Below the pieces are notes generated by a model. It saw nothing but the letters and a program-made list of their open reading frames with translations. It did not search any database and was not told the DNA's origin. A stretch of 64,000 nucleotides of DNA from Clostridiales bacterium. Lineage in GTDB: Bacteria; Bacillota; Clostridia; Saccharofermentanales; DTU023. The translations under genes and the position numbers were made by a program. Of the stretch, positions 15,164 to 23,436 are shown one piece after another. The stretch spans positions 1 to 64,000 of the forward strand of contig SFFI01000003.1 in the NCBI GenBank assembly GCA_004556925.1, given 5' to 3'. Every line of letters starts with the position of its first letter. Positions within the stretch are counted from its first letter, which is position 1.

Positions 15164-16732
15164 TTATTTTTTGTGGAAGCGCCAAGCATAGACCATCTTG
15201 TCGAAGGTCGGAGTGAAGTCCAGAGTATCCTTAATGGCATAGGAATCTTCCTCATAGTGGAGAGGGAGAACAGGATATTCGAAGGCGGACAGTTTATTAG
15301 CTTCTTTGACCAGCTCCGCACGTTTTTCCATATCGGGCTCAGCCATGGCTTCTTCGATCAGTTTATCAACCTCGGGGTTGGAATAGTGTCCACGGTTAAC
15401 AGACCCGTAGTTGATTTCCTTATCATAGGTATGAACCATATCCTTGAGTAGGGAGATACCGTCAACGGACGCATCAGACCAGCCGGTCATTAGGGTCATG
15501 GTATTCTCCTCGCGGACAGAGATGTGTTTGAAGAAGTTGGCCTTGGGCATGAGATTCAGGTTGACTTTAATCCCAATCTTCTCCCAGTAAGCGGCTACGG
15601 CTTGGGCAATTTCCGCGTCATTGACATAGCGGTCATTGGGGGCATCGAAGGTAATCTCAAAGCCATCAGGATAACCAGCCTCAGCCAAGAGCTCTTTGGC
15701 CTTCTCAGGGTTGTATTCAGGCATATCGAGGTCTTCTTCGCCCACATAGCCCTGAGGCACGATGGAGTTCATGAGATAGGCATGGCCATTCATAACGTTT
15801 TTGATAATGGTTTCGCGGTCAATAGCAAGGAACATAGCCTCACGAACTTTGACATTGGCCATGGGGTTATCACCATCGGGGAAATGAGGGGAATCCGGAC
15901 GGGCATCCAGGTTGACGTAGATTTCACGCAGGCCTTGGCGGGTGAGGAGTTCAATACCCTCAGCATTCGCCAGACGGTCAGCATCACGTACTGGTACGTC
16001 CATCATAAAGTCAATTTCACCACTCAGCATGGTAGCAGTCCGGGTGGCGGGGTTGGAGATGGGGCGGAAACGCACGTTCTTGAACTCGGGCTCTTCACCC
16101 CAGTAGTCTTCGTTGTACTTCAGGTCGATATGGTCTTCTTTGACTTGTTCGACAAAAACATAGGGACCGGTGCCCACAGGGTTATCAGCAATTTCCTCTT
16201 CCGTTTTGTCTACGATATTTTCCGCTTTCAAGATATACACATTGGACAATTCAAAAAGGAAGATGGTGTCAACGGCCTTGAGGTGGAAAATGACTGTATA
16301 GTCATCTGGGGTTTCAATTTCCTTGATCGCGCCTGTATAGATAGAGAAGGCAGAGGGCGAATCGGGATTGTTGGCCAGTTCCATGGAGGCTTTGACGTCT
16401 TTCGAGGTCAGCTCGGAGCCGTCATGGAAAAGGACACCCTTGCGCAGGTTGAAGGTCCAGGTCAGGCCATCCTCAGATTGCTCAAAGGATTCCGCCAGCA
16501 AGGGTTGGAAGACCAAATCTTGGTCAATCATAACCAGGGCTTGGAAAATGTGCCGCATGAATTGGTTGGTGGGGCCCTCATCATACCTGTAAGGGTCCAT
16601 TGACAGGATGTCAGAGGCCATACCAATGACGAGCTGGTCGTCTTCAGCTTGAGCAGGCATGCCCAAACCAAAGAAGACACCTAGTAGCAGGGTCAGGCTC
16701 AGGACTAAGCTAAGCAGTTTTTTCTGTCTCAT
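15164..16732 (-). CDS. Extracellular peptide-binding protein (SBP family 5), no lipobox
   Basis: Solute-binding component of the Opp system, 522 residues from ATG 16732, which has GGAGGAAAGA directly upstream; an in-frame ATG 12 bases earlier is itself part of that site. Signal peptide KKLLSLVLSLTLLLGVFFGLG ends MPAQA-EDD, a signal peptidase I type. Family 5 features: DILSMDPYRYDEGPTNQF, EDGLTWTFNLRKGVLFHDG, NPVGTGPYVFVE, AMFLAIDRETIIKNVMNGHA, YNPEKAKELLAEAGYPDGF. No cysteine near the cleavage site, so unlike most Gram-positive binding proteins it is not an evident lipoprotein and may be anchored by the permease or released. Confidence 0.9.
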   Translation of the reverse strand: MRQKKLLSLVLSLTLLLGVFFGLGMPAQAEDDQLVIGMASDILSMDPYRYDEGPTNQFMRHIFQALVMIDQDLVFQPLLAESFEQSEDGLTWTFNLRKGVLFHDGSELTSKDVKASMELANNPDSPSAFSIYTGAIKEIETPDDYTVIFHLKAVDTIFLFELSNVYILKAENIVDKTEEEIADNPVGTGPYVFVEQVKEDHIDLKYNEDYWGEEPEFKNVRFRPISNPATRTATMLSGEIDFMMDVPVRDADRLANAEGIELLTRQGLREIYVNLDARPDSPHFPDGDNPMANVKVREAMFLAIDRETIIKNVMNGHAYLMNSIVPQGYVGEEDLDMPEYNPEKAKELLAEAGYPDGFEITFDAPNDRYVNDAEIAQAVAAYWEKIGIKVNLNLMPKANFFKHISVREENTMTLMTGWSDASVDGISLLKDMVHTYDKEINYGSVNRGHYSNPEVDKLIEEAMAEPDMEKRAELVKEANKLSAFEYPVLPLHYEEDSYAIKDTLDFTPTFDKMVYAWRFHKK

Positions 16733-16788
16733 TCTTTCCTCCATTTTTGGGTCTTGATGACCATTTATTACAAAAAGTCTTTATGAAC

Positions 16789-17619
16789 TCACAAAGACCA
16801 TTTGTCACCAAAGAGATAGGCGTTTACAGCGCCATTGGCCTTAATTGCTTGCTGGCCGGATGGCCCCAACTTGAGAGCTAAAAGGCTAGATAGGGCTTCC
16901 ACTACCGCTATCGGGCTCAGCATGGAGTTGTCAAAAATAGGCACGGCCGTCTGTACAATAATCGTGTGATCAGGCCCTGCGGCGGCAGGAGATTCCAGAC
17001 TGTCCGTGACGGTGATCAGGGGAACGTTATGTTCCTGCGTAAATTTAACAATTTTGCTGATTGGCTGGTAGTAAGGCTGGAAGCTAAAAAGCACGACCAA
17101 GTCATGGCTCGTCATACGGGACAAGTGCAGGCTGAGGTCAGAGCCTAAGCCTAGCTGGCACGCCACACATTTCCGGCTCATCAGATTCAGGCGATGGCTC
17201 AAGAATTGACTAGGGATGGCCGAAACATTATGGCCAAAGCTTACAATTTCGCGGGCTTCAAGCAGTTTATTGACCTGGCGCTCTAAGAATGCCAGATCCA
17301 GATCCTCGATCACCCCATTCAGGCTAGCCAGGGCAGCATGTTGCCAGGCGAGGTAGGGCTTGAGGCTTTCGTCCCGGTCAGAAATTTCTTTATAGGCTAA
17401 ATTCAGACGAAGGGCAGGATCTAAACTGCAGGCCTGGCGGAGATCCTTATAGCCCGCAAAGCCCATCTTGCGGCAGAGGGCAAGGACGGTATGCTCAGAA
17501 GCTTGGCAGAGGCTTGCAAAATCGCTGAGAGACAGAGGAGAAAAATCAAAGTCTAATTGTTTCATGAACTTAAAAATAGATTTTTGCTTGTCCGTCAATT
17601 CTTGGTAAACAAAGTCCAT
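16789..17619 (-). CDS. RpiR/MurR-type transcriptional regulator
   Basis: About 276 residues from ATG 17619 behind AAGGAGGACGATAAG; the frame is open further upstream but without a site. N-terminal RpiR-type HTH (ELTDKQKSIFKFMKQL, then SLSDFASLCQASEHTVLALCRKMGFAGYKDL) and a C-terminal SIS-like sugar-phosphate-binding fold (REIVSFGHNVSAIPSQFLSHRL, HDLVVLFSFQPYYQPISKIVKFTQEHNVPLITVTDS). It is the first gene of the opp operon, so it probably controls it. Its ligand is unknown; RpiR proteins usually sense sugar phosphates, which is odd for a peptide importer. Confidence 0.82.
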   Translation of the reverse strand: MDFVYQELTDKQKSIFKFMKQLDFDFSPLSLSDFASLCQASEHTVLALCRKMGFAGYKDLRQACSLDPALRLNLAYKEISDRDESLKPYLAWQHAALASLNGVIEDLDLAFLERQVNKLLEAREIVSFGHNVSAIPSQFLSHRLNLMSRKCVACQLGLGSDLSLHLSRMTSHDLVVLFSFQPYYQPISKIVKFTQEHNVPLITVTDSLESPAAAGPDHTIIVQTAVPIFDNSMLSPIAVVEALSSLLALKLGPSGQQAIKANGAVNAYLFGDKWSL

Positions 17620-17671
17620 CTTATCGTCCTCCTTCCTCGCAGTTTGCAAGATTATGCAAAAATATAGTCTA

Positions 17672-17700
17672 ATTTTACGAAATAAGCCTCTATCCCTCAA
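17672..17700 (-). promoter_or_regulatory. Candidate promoter of the rpiR-opp operon
   Basis: On the minus strand TTGAGG (17700-17695) and TAAAAT (17677-17672) are 17 bases apart, about 50 bases before the regulator start. Confidence 0.45.
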
Positions 17701-17814
17701 GAATAATCTGCACTATCCACTGTATAGATCGTGATTAATTATGAACTTTATGTTACAATTTCTTTACAAAGCAAAAATAGTTGCAGTAACTACTCCAGAA
17801 ATTAAGACAATTAT

Positions 17815-17886
17815 AGCCCTAGCACCTTCGGGCTTTCGGGAAAGCACATGTTGCTTTATACTCAATCCCGCAAGAAAACTAGGGCT
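17815..17886. other. Nested hairpins downstream of the M42 peptidase gene
   Basis: AGCCCTAG (17815-17822) pairs with CTAGGGCT (17879-17886); between them lie smaller hairpins such as CTTTC-GG-GAAAG-like and AAAGC/GCTTT arms. It lies right after the stop of the peptidase gene but has no T-tract. It may be a structured 3' end or a small repeat. Confidence 0.3.
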
Positions 17887-17895
17887 GCAAGTTCT

Positions 17896-19002
17896 TTAGA
17901 GTTTGTCGTAAACGTCTGCGTTTAAAGCACGAAGAATAGACGTAGCCAGGTCGACAGAAGCTTGGAAATCCCTTAGACTCACCATGCCGTATGAGGTATG
18001 GATATAACGGACCGGAATCCCAATGACAATGGTTGGAACCCCCTGATTAGAGAGGTGAATAGGTGCGCCATTAGTAGAACCGCCTGAGCGAACAGCCCTT
18101 TGACAGGGAATATTCTGCTCAGCTGCCAAGTCTAAGGCATAGCGTTGGAAACCTGGATGCGTGACCATGCGGGCATCAATATAGCGGAGCATGGGCCCCT
18201 TGCCCAGGCAGGTTTGAGCTTTATAGGTAGGCGTAAAGGTATCGTCAGCAGGGCATCCTTCAAAGACAATGGCCAGGTCAGGTTTCACCCGATTAGCGGT
18301 AACTTGGGCCCCCCGCGTACCCACTTCTTCCTGAGTAGAAAGGGCAGCGACTACATCAACACCTAGCTTTTCGCCTGCCAGCTCGTGCATGACATTGACA
18401 ATGGCAGAGCAACCCGCACGACAGTCAAAAGCTTTGCCGAGAAGGATGTCTTGATCTTCCAAATAACGTGCTTCAACATCTGGTACCACAGGCAGACCCA
18501 CTTCAATACCCAGCTTGAGCGTATCTTCCAGAGACTTACTACCCACATCAATAACCACATCTTCAAGCTTTAAGGCCGCAGCCTTTTCAGCCTCGGACAT
18601 AAAATGGGGAGGCTTTGAGGTTGTAAGTCCGGTGACATAGGAACCATCTCTGGTCATAACTTTTACCAGGTGGGCTGGAATATTGGAAGTCACCCAGCCT
18701 CCAAGATTAACAAATTCGAGCGTGCCATTTTCCCGGATCGCAGAAACCATGAAGGAAACCTCGTCTTGGTGGGCATCTAGCTGCACACAGAGGCGACCAG
18801 CCTGCTTGCGCTCGGCAGTCTGATCAAGCTGAAAGCTGTTCTCTTCTCTACTCAGGTAGAGATTATGCATTTTGTCTGGGATCACCTGTCCCAGGTCCTT
18901 TAGATAGGATGTCGCAAGCTTAGAAACAGCACCTTCAAAGCCGGGGGCGCCTGGCGTATTAGAGAAGCTTGACAGCATGGCAATTTGCTCTGATTTATTC
19001 AT
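17896..19002 (-). CDS. M42 family metallo-aminopeptidase (FrvX/YsdC-like)
   Basis: Cytosolic cobalt- or zinc-dependent aminopeptidase acting on peptides, 368 residues from ATG 19002, which follows GGGAGGAAATT; an open extension to 19074 lacks a site. M42 signatures: NTPGAPGFEGAVSKLA at the start, metal ligand region VQLDAHQDEVSFMV, ESGG-type FDCRAGCSAIV, catalytic STQEEVGTRGAQ, and C-terminal HTSYGMVSLRDFQASV. It lies upstream of the rpiR-opp operon in the same direction, so imported peptides could be its substrates. A second, distinct M42 gene lies at 31855. Confidence 0.88.
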   Translation of the reverse strand: MNKSEQIAMLSSFSNTPGAPGFEGAVSKLATSYLKDLGQVIPDKMHNLYLSREENSFQLDQTAERKQAGRLCVQLDAHQDEVSFMVSAIRENGTLEFVNLGGWVTSNIPAHLVKVMTRDGSYVTGLTTSKPPHFMSEAEKAAALKLEDVVIDVGSKSLEDTLKLGIEVGLPVVPDVEARYLEDQDILLGKAFDCRAGCSAIVNVMHELAGEKLGVDVVAALSTQEEVGTRGAQVTANRVKPDLAIVFEGCPADDTFTPTYKAQTCLGKGPMLRYIDARMVTHPGFQRYALDLAAEQNIPCQRAVRSGGSTNGAPIHLSNQGVPTIVIGIPVRYIHTSYGMVSLRDFQASVDLATSILRALNADVYDKL

Positions 19003-19218
19003 AATTTCCTCCCAAATTTGTGAACTTGCCTGATAAGCTGTCATCATTGTAAACAGAAAAGCCACGAGCTTCAATCCATAGTTATGCGAGCTATTAATTA
19101 TTAGTAAAATGTTTATTTATGCATTTGGCTGGTCTTTTGGGGGTCAAATTAGCGAGCAGCCATGTAGGGGCTGGTAGAATCAAACTTGACTTTTCTTTCA
19201 TTAGTTCTGAGTTTCTCA

Positions 19219-19407
19219 TTTTCTTACAAGTTTGCGGCTTTTGTACATCGAAAACTTTTAAAAGCCTGGTTCAATAGGACCTTCCCTGCCAAATAGCCTT
19301 ACAAATCTAGTTTTTATACATATATACGCCTTGGCACCAGGAATTATGCATCAGCAAGAGGAATAAGCCGGGCAAGTGCGTACACAACTTATAAACTCGT
19401 AAGAAAA
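19219..19407 (-). repeat. Dispersed repeat family B, copy B1 (189 bp)
   Basis: Ends in imperfect terminal inverted repeats: TTTTCTTACAAGTTTGC at the left, and ATAAACTCGTAAGAAAA at the right. Its interior (a run like TATATNTGTATAAAAA followed by GGCTATTT and GCAGGGAA on the minus strand) matches copy B2 at 24151-24336 in opposite orientation. No coding capacity. MITE-like. Confidence 0.65.
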
Positions 19408-19463
19408 TCCTGAAAGTTAAAAGTATCCTAGCCTTTCTACCGACCTCCCGCCTTACTAACTAT

Positions 19464-19635
19464 TTCGGATTTCTCGGATTTCCGACATATTTGCAAGTAA
19501 TGGATGGGTCCTGGCACCCAAAACACCCATTAGCTGCAGATTTGTCCTCGTAACAATCCACTAGTTGCATACTTGACCGGCGCCCCACCCATTGGCTGCA
19601 AAAATGCCCGACAATCCAGAAAATGGAAATCAGAG
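19464..19635 (+). repeat. Dispersed repeat family A, copy A2
   Basis: Four units with core CCATTAGCTGCA in the same order as A1 (first inverted, three direct), flanked by GGATTTCCGAC at the left and CGACAATCC plus GGAAATC at the right. It follows B1 after about 57 bases. Together they form a composite that is repeated, inverted, at 23922-24336. Confidence 0.65.
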
Positions 19636-19744
19636 GTCTTTTGAATAAAAAGCATCCGATTCCCATTACGCAAGACTGTCAGAAGTGGTGGCATTCCACC
19701 TTTTCAACTATTTGCTACCAATGCACGTGCTGGGAAAAATTTTT
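19636..19744. other. Intergenic, small hairpin only
   Basis: Contains GTGGTGG-CATT-CCACC followed by TTTT at about 19687-19706, a weak plus-strand terminator shape with no obvious plus-strand gene before it. Nothing else is recognised. Confidence 0.25.
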
Positions 19745-19794
19745 TATTGGCGTCAATTCGGAAAATTGCGGTTTTGCCGCCAATATTCGCCAAT
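19745..19794 (-). terminator. Possible terminator of the metallophosphoesterase gene
   Basis: ATTGGCG and CGCCAAT pair across 36 bases, and an inner GCGG-CAAAA-CCGC hairpin sits between them. AAAAAATTTTT follows on the minus strand. It lies about ten bases after the stop at 19804. Confidence 0.35.
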
Positions 19795-19803
19795 ATTAAA
19801 GAA

Positions 19804-20799
19804 TTAAAGCTGGATGACAATATATTCCGGAGGGGCGGCGAAGCGGGCAGGGATGCCAACTGTGCCTAGGCCGGCAGTGACGATTAGTTTGCCTAGCGCC
19901 TGGGGAAATTCGTAAAGGCCGTAGTTGTAATGCTTGGCCTGGCAGGGCCGGTAGAGCTGGAGGCCGAAAGGCCGGATTTGGCCGCGGTGGCTGTGTCCGC
20001 TGATAAACAAAGTGGGAACAGGAAATCCACCTGCCTGCAGGTAGGCCCCTGCAGGATCAGGTTCGTGCAAGAGGACTAATTGGGCTCGAAGGGGCACTTG
20101 GGTTACTGGACAGCTCGGGGCCTCAGGGGATTCTTGAGTTTTGCCTGGGCTTTGTGGCCCCTTTTGACAGGCTTTTGTTGGAGATAAAGTCCCCAGCTGA
20201 CAAGACACAGAAGCTTGGGCAGCTGCGCAAGTAACAGCAAAGTCAGGTTGGCTATCTGCACAAGCAGTGGCCATGTCTGGCTGGCCATAGAGGGCATCAT
20301 CGAGACCGATAAGCTGGAGACCATGAAGAGTCAGGCTCTGATTGACTAAGGCCTGTGCCCCCATGGCGGCCATGGCCTGGTCAAAGAAATCTTGAGCAGC
20401 CTGGCTCTCAATATCGTGGTTGCCCCGCACAGCATAAAGGCCTAGGGGGGCTAAGTCTTTAAGCTGGGCCAAGCTCTGCAAATATGCCTGCCTTTCTTCG
20501 GGTGAAAAGAAGTCGGCGGATTCGGAGAGGTCTCCCACAAAGAGTAGGAGGTCGGGCTGTTCAGCCCGGATGAGGCCTAAAAAATAGTCTAAGCGGTCTA
20601 GAGGAAGGCCGTCTCCTACATGGAGGTCCGACCAGCAGAGAATTTTCTTGTCCTGCCAAAAGTCGGGCAAGTCTGGGGTAGACAAGTGGTATTTGCGAGC
20701 TTGGACCCGCTTGACTTCGATCCGGAAACCCCAATAGAGGCAGACGCCGGCGGCCAGGCTAATTAAAAGGATGGTGAGTATGGCAACGTAACCGGGCAT
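19804..20799 (-). CDS. Membrane-anchored metallophosphoesterase (YkuE-like)
   Basis: Calcineurin-like phosphoesterase of 331 residues. An N-terminal membrane anchor (AILTILLISLAAGVCLYWG) is followed by the metal motifs in order: CWSDLHVGD, LFVGDLSE, RGNHD (about residue 127), LLHEPD (about 247) and SGHSHRGQ (about 270). A Cys/Pro/Ser/Gln-rich insert of about 60 residues (roughly 175-235) between the GNHD and HEPD blocks is absent from typical YkuE proteins and looks like low-complexity expansion. The substrate is not evident. The next gene upstream is hemZ; spacing of about 110 bases leaves cotranscription open. Confidence 0.85.
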   Translation of the reverse strand: MPGYVAILTILLISLAAGVCLYWGFRIEVKRVQARKYHLSTPDLPDFWQDKKILCWSDLHVGDGLPLDRLDYFLGLIRAEQPDLLLFVGDLSESADFFSPEERQAYLQSLAQLKDLAPLGLYAVRGNHDIESQAAQDFFDQAMAAMGAQALVNQSLTLHGLQLIGLDDALYGQPDMATACADSQPDFAVTCAAAQASVSCQLGTLSPTKACQKGPQSPGKTQESPEAPSCPVTQVPLRAQLVLLHEPDPAGAYLQAGGFPVPTLFISGHSHRGQIRPFGLQLYRPCQAKHYNYGLYEFPQALGKLIVTAGLGTVGIPARFAAPPEYIVIQL

Positions 20800-20911
20800 T
20801 CAAATTCCTCTTTTCACATCTTGTCGAGCAAGACAAGGCTGATGGTCATATCATGCTGAGCTAGGACGGGCTGGTTTCTACACCATACCGTACTAGGTCT
20901 GTTTGGGGTCT

Positions 20912-22732
20912 CTAGCTCAGAAAAAACTGGACTTTCTTGTGGGCGATAGTCTCTATATCCGCCATGTATTCGCCCAGGTCTTTCGTATTGTAAAGGCGGT
21001 CCAAATGACCATGCCTTATGCGTTTGCTGGCCGCTCCCGCGCCCAGGCCGATAACTTGGCGCTGGTCAGACATCATGCCAACATTGTAGGTACAGGCCTG
21101 GCCAGCTTGGGCATAGCCTGTATTTTCCAGGCCAGAAATCACTTGTTTTTGCCGGTAGAGATAATAAGCTTCATAGCCGGCGGCCTGCAATTGTTCTTCT
21201 GCTTGGGTCAAGGCCTCTAGCCAGGCGGGATTTGGCAACAACAACTGGGCCTGCAGGTCAGGCCCGGCCTGGCTCTCCTGAGGAGGCCCGTCCTCCCTTC
21301 CCGGAGTGAGATTTTCCGGAGTAAGAGTTCCCGGAGTGAGGTTCTCCGGACTAAGAGTTCCCGGAGTGAGGGGTCCCTGTGTAAGGTTTCCGTTAGTGAG
21401 ATTTCCCGGAACGAGCTTTTGGAACTGGTCGAAGAGATAGGCCGACCTTTTGAAGGCCAGGCTGTGGATAGTCAGGGAGGCGGGGGCCAACCGCATAATT
21501 TGCTTCAAGCTGTCATCAAAATCTTGAGGGCCTTCTCCTGGAAGGCCTAAAATCAAGTCCATGTTGATGTCGGCAAAGCCCGCCTGCCTGGCCAAGTCCA
21601 AGGCTTCATAGACCTGGGCTACCGTATGGCGGCGGCCAATCCGCCTTAAGGTCCTATCCTGCATAGTCTGGGGATTGATGCAAAGGCGGCTAATCCCCTG
21701 GTTCTGCATAACTTGGAGCTTGTCCCGGTCCAGGGTATCCGCCCGCCCCGCTTCCACGGTTAATTCGGCCTCGGGCCGCAGGGGTAAGTAGCGGCGGGCA
21801 CAGGCTAAGACCAGGTCTAAATCCGGAGCGGAAAGGCTGGTAGGCGTACCCCCTCCCATATAAAGAGCCGCCACCTGGCCTCGGCCTGTCAATGCTTGGC
21901 CAACCAGCTTGATCTCCTGGGCCAGGGCTCTAGCATAGTCCCCGAGCTGGCCTGCAAACCGGGAGGCATCTTGGGCGATAAATGAGCAGTAGGCGCAACG
22001 GCCGGGGCAAAAAGGCACCCCCAGATAGAGGAGGTAGTCCTCGGTGGACAAAGTCGCTAATATAGCCTGCTCAGCCAGGGTCACCTGGACTAGCTTGGTG
22101 GCTTTAAGGGGATCTAAGGCAAAATGCTCCTGTAAGGTCTGGGCAAGTAAAGGGGGCTCAAGGCCGCCCTTTATGAGTTGAGCGGCCACCTGGCTGGGTC
22201 GCACCCCAGTCAGCGATCCCCAAGGCCAAGCAATTCCGGTGAGTTCCGAGAGGGCAAAGTAGGCTTGGCGCTTGAGCTCTCGCCGGACATCCACAGAGGG
22301 GACCTCCTGGCTCAGTTGCCAAAGACATCCAGGCTGCCCTGCTGCTGGCTCTGGCAGTTTGCACCCTGATTCGACCATTACGCCCTGGGACAACTCTAGC
22401 TCGCCTCTTGTGCCCCGGGGCGGCCCGAGCTCGACTAAGGTATCCTCGGGCAACTCTGGCTTGACTGTTGTGACCTGGACGAATGCGTCTTGGGGTATGA
22501 GATACGTCGTAACCGTGACAGGAGGGGCTTCTTCCCTGCCTCGTAGAACATTTAAACTGAGGGGACGGTTGAGTGCGCTACAAATAACCAGGTCTAAACC
22601 CTGATACGGAGCACTCACTTGATAGAGTTGGCCCAAAAAGCCTTCTTCGCTTGGCTCCAAGCGAGAGAAAAACAAGCGGAGAGTATCCCGCAGGCAGGCC
22701 GTCTCTTGGTGGTTTTGCAAGATAAAACGCAT
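20912..22732 (-). CDS. hemZ: HemZ-type radical SAM coproporphyrinogen III dehydrogenase-like protein
   Basis: Radical SAM protein of 606 residues related to oxygen-independent coproporphyrinogen III oxidases. The HemZ-type N-terminal part of about 220 residues has YFALSELTGIAWPWGSLTGVRPSQV. The SAM core opens LGVPFCPGRCAYCSF (CxxxCxxC), then YMGGGTPTSLSA, TVEAGRADTLD, RLCINPQTMQDRTLRRIGRRH and FADINMDLILGLPGE. The C-terminal part has the usual YEAYYLYRQKQ and YNVGMMSD. A 5-residue tandem repeat (LTPG-type, residues about 442-476) interrupts the region between SLAFKRSA and the C-terminus. Other haem genes are not in the window, so its true substrate is open. Confidence 0.88.
   Translation of the reverse strand: MRFILQNHQETACLRDTLRLFFSRLEPSEEGFLGQLYQVSAPYQGLDLVICSALNRPLSLNVLRGREEAPPVTVTTYLIPQDAFVQVTTVKPELPEDTLVELGPPRGTRGELELSQGVMVESGCKLPEPAAGQPGCLWQLSQEVPSVDVRRELKRQAYFALSELTGIAWPWGSLTGVRPSQVAAQLIKGGLEPPLLAQTLQEHFALDPLKATKLVQVTLAEQAILATLSTEDYLLYLGVPFCPGRCAYCSFIAQDASRFAGQLGDYARALAQEIKLVGQALTGRGQVAALYMGGGTPTSLSAPDLDLVLACARRYLPLRPEAELTVEAGRADTLDRDKLQVMQNQGISRLCINPQTMQDRTLRRIGRRHTVAQVYEALDLARQAGFADINMDLILGLPGEGPQDFDDSLKQIMRLAPASLTIHSLAFKRSAYLFDQFQKLVPGNLTNGNLTQGPLTPGTLSPENLTPGTLTPENLTPGREDGPPQESQAGPDLQAQLLLPNPAWLEALTQAEEQLQAAGYEAYYLYRQKQVISGLENTGYAQAGQACTYNVGMMSDQRQVIGLGAGAASKRIRHGHLDRLYNTKDLGEYMADIETIAHKKVQFFLS
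21303..21407 (-). repeat. 15-bp in-frame minisatellite inside hemZ
   Basis: Seven consecutive 15-base units of the type GGAGTGAGRTTYTCC (as read on the plus strand), each encoding five residues such as NLTPG, TLSPE or TLTPE. The unit length is a multiple of three, so copy-number change keeps the frame. It lies in a probable surface loop of HemZ. Confidence 0.85.
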
Positions 22733-22888
22733 GGGAAAATTCTAGCCCGCCGCTTATCTAGCGTCAATGGCCATCAGGGCTAAAAGAAAAAGGGTAAAGT
22801 GAAAAAGTAAAATCCACACTCAAGGGTAGGGAGTTACATTTAGTCTTACAGTAAATTCTAATGAGAATTAAGTCTTACACTCGACTAG
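22733..22888. other. Intergenic, upstream of hemZ
   Basis: A-rich stretch with the near-direct repeat TTAGTCTTACA / TTAAGTCTTACA. No gene or clear promoter was recognised. Confidence 0.25.
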
Positions 22889-23014
22889 TTTTGAGGCTTG
22901 TTGACTTTTTAGGTCGGGCTTCATGAACTGTCAATGGTCTTTGACCGCTTGGCGGCACCGAAGGCGCCATTGATAGTTCATGTGACCCGGCCATAGTTTA
23001 AGCAAGCCTCAAAA
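22889..23014. repeat. 126-bp imperfect palindrome
   Basis: Outer arms TTTTGAGGCTTG and CAAGCCTCAAAA are perfect complements; the arms continue through a region of partial pairing to TCATGAACTGTCAATGG and CCATTGATAGTTCATG, with a central GGCGGCACCGAAGG loop. As RNA it would fold into one long stem. No coding capacity. Confidence 0.75.
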
Positions 23015-23043
23015 AACCTACACAATAGATTGACAGCCCATTA

Positions 23044-23398
23044 CCTGTGTAAACCGCGAAAGTCATCTTTCACATGCTATTATATCCTTCGCTTTCAGCC
23101 AATTACCTGTGGAAATCGAAGAAGTCATTTTTCACATGCCTTTTGCCTTTCGCCCTTAATTATTTGGCCGAAATTCATGTGAAATAAATCACTATGACAT
23201 TTCACCATAAATTGAGCTTATTCGGCCCTAGCAGAATTCATGTGAAATAACTCAATATGCTATTTCACCATATATTTTCCTTATCTGGTCTGGGTATAAA
23301 TATTGTGAATTGGGCCAATATCACATTTCACCATATTTTTTGAGTTTTTTCCCCCGCCCTAAGGCTTGTGAAATGGACAAATGCAATATTCCACCACA
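23044..23398. repeat. Array of six imperfect palindromes, about 63-bp period
   Basis: Units of about 34 bp start at 23044, 23106, 23176, 23239, 23302 and 23365. The last four are exactly 63 bases apart; the first two intervals are 62 and 70. The core is TGTGAAAT at the left and ATTTCACCA at the right, separated by about 13 bases, so each unit can fold. The sequences between units are unlike each other. No protein is encoded and no cas genes are near. Confidence 0.8.
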
Positions 23399-23436
23399 TT
23401 TGTGATTTTGTGGACCAGTCCGGCCGGCCGGAAAAA

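Noticed and set aside
15524..16603. Long open frame on the plus strand (359 codons)
   Set aside because: Lies wholly antisense to the peptide-binding protein gene, which has clear family motifs; the frame is a codon-usage shadow.
23044..23398. Degenerate CRISPR (34-bp repeats, about 29-bp spacers)
   Set aside because: Units diverge strongly, the first intervals are irregular and no cas gene or leader is seen.
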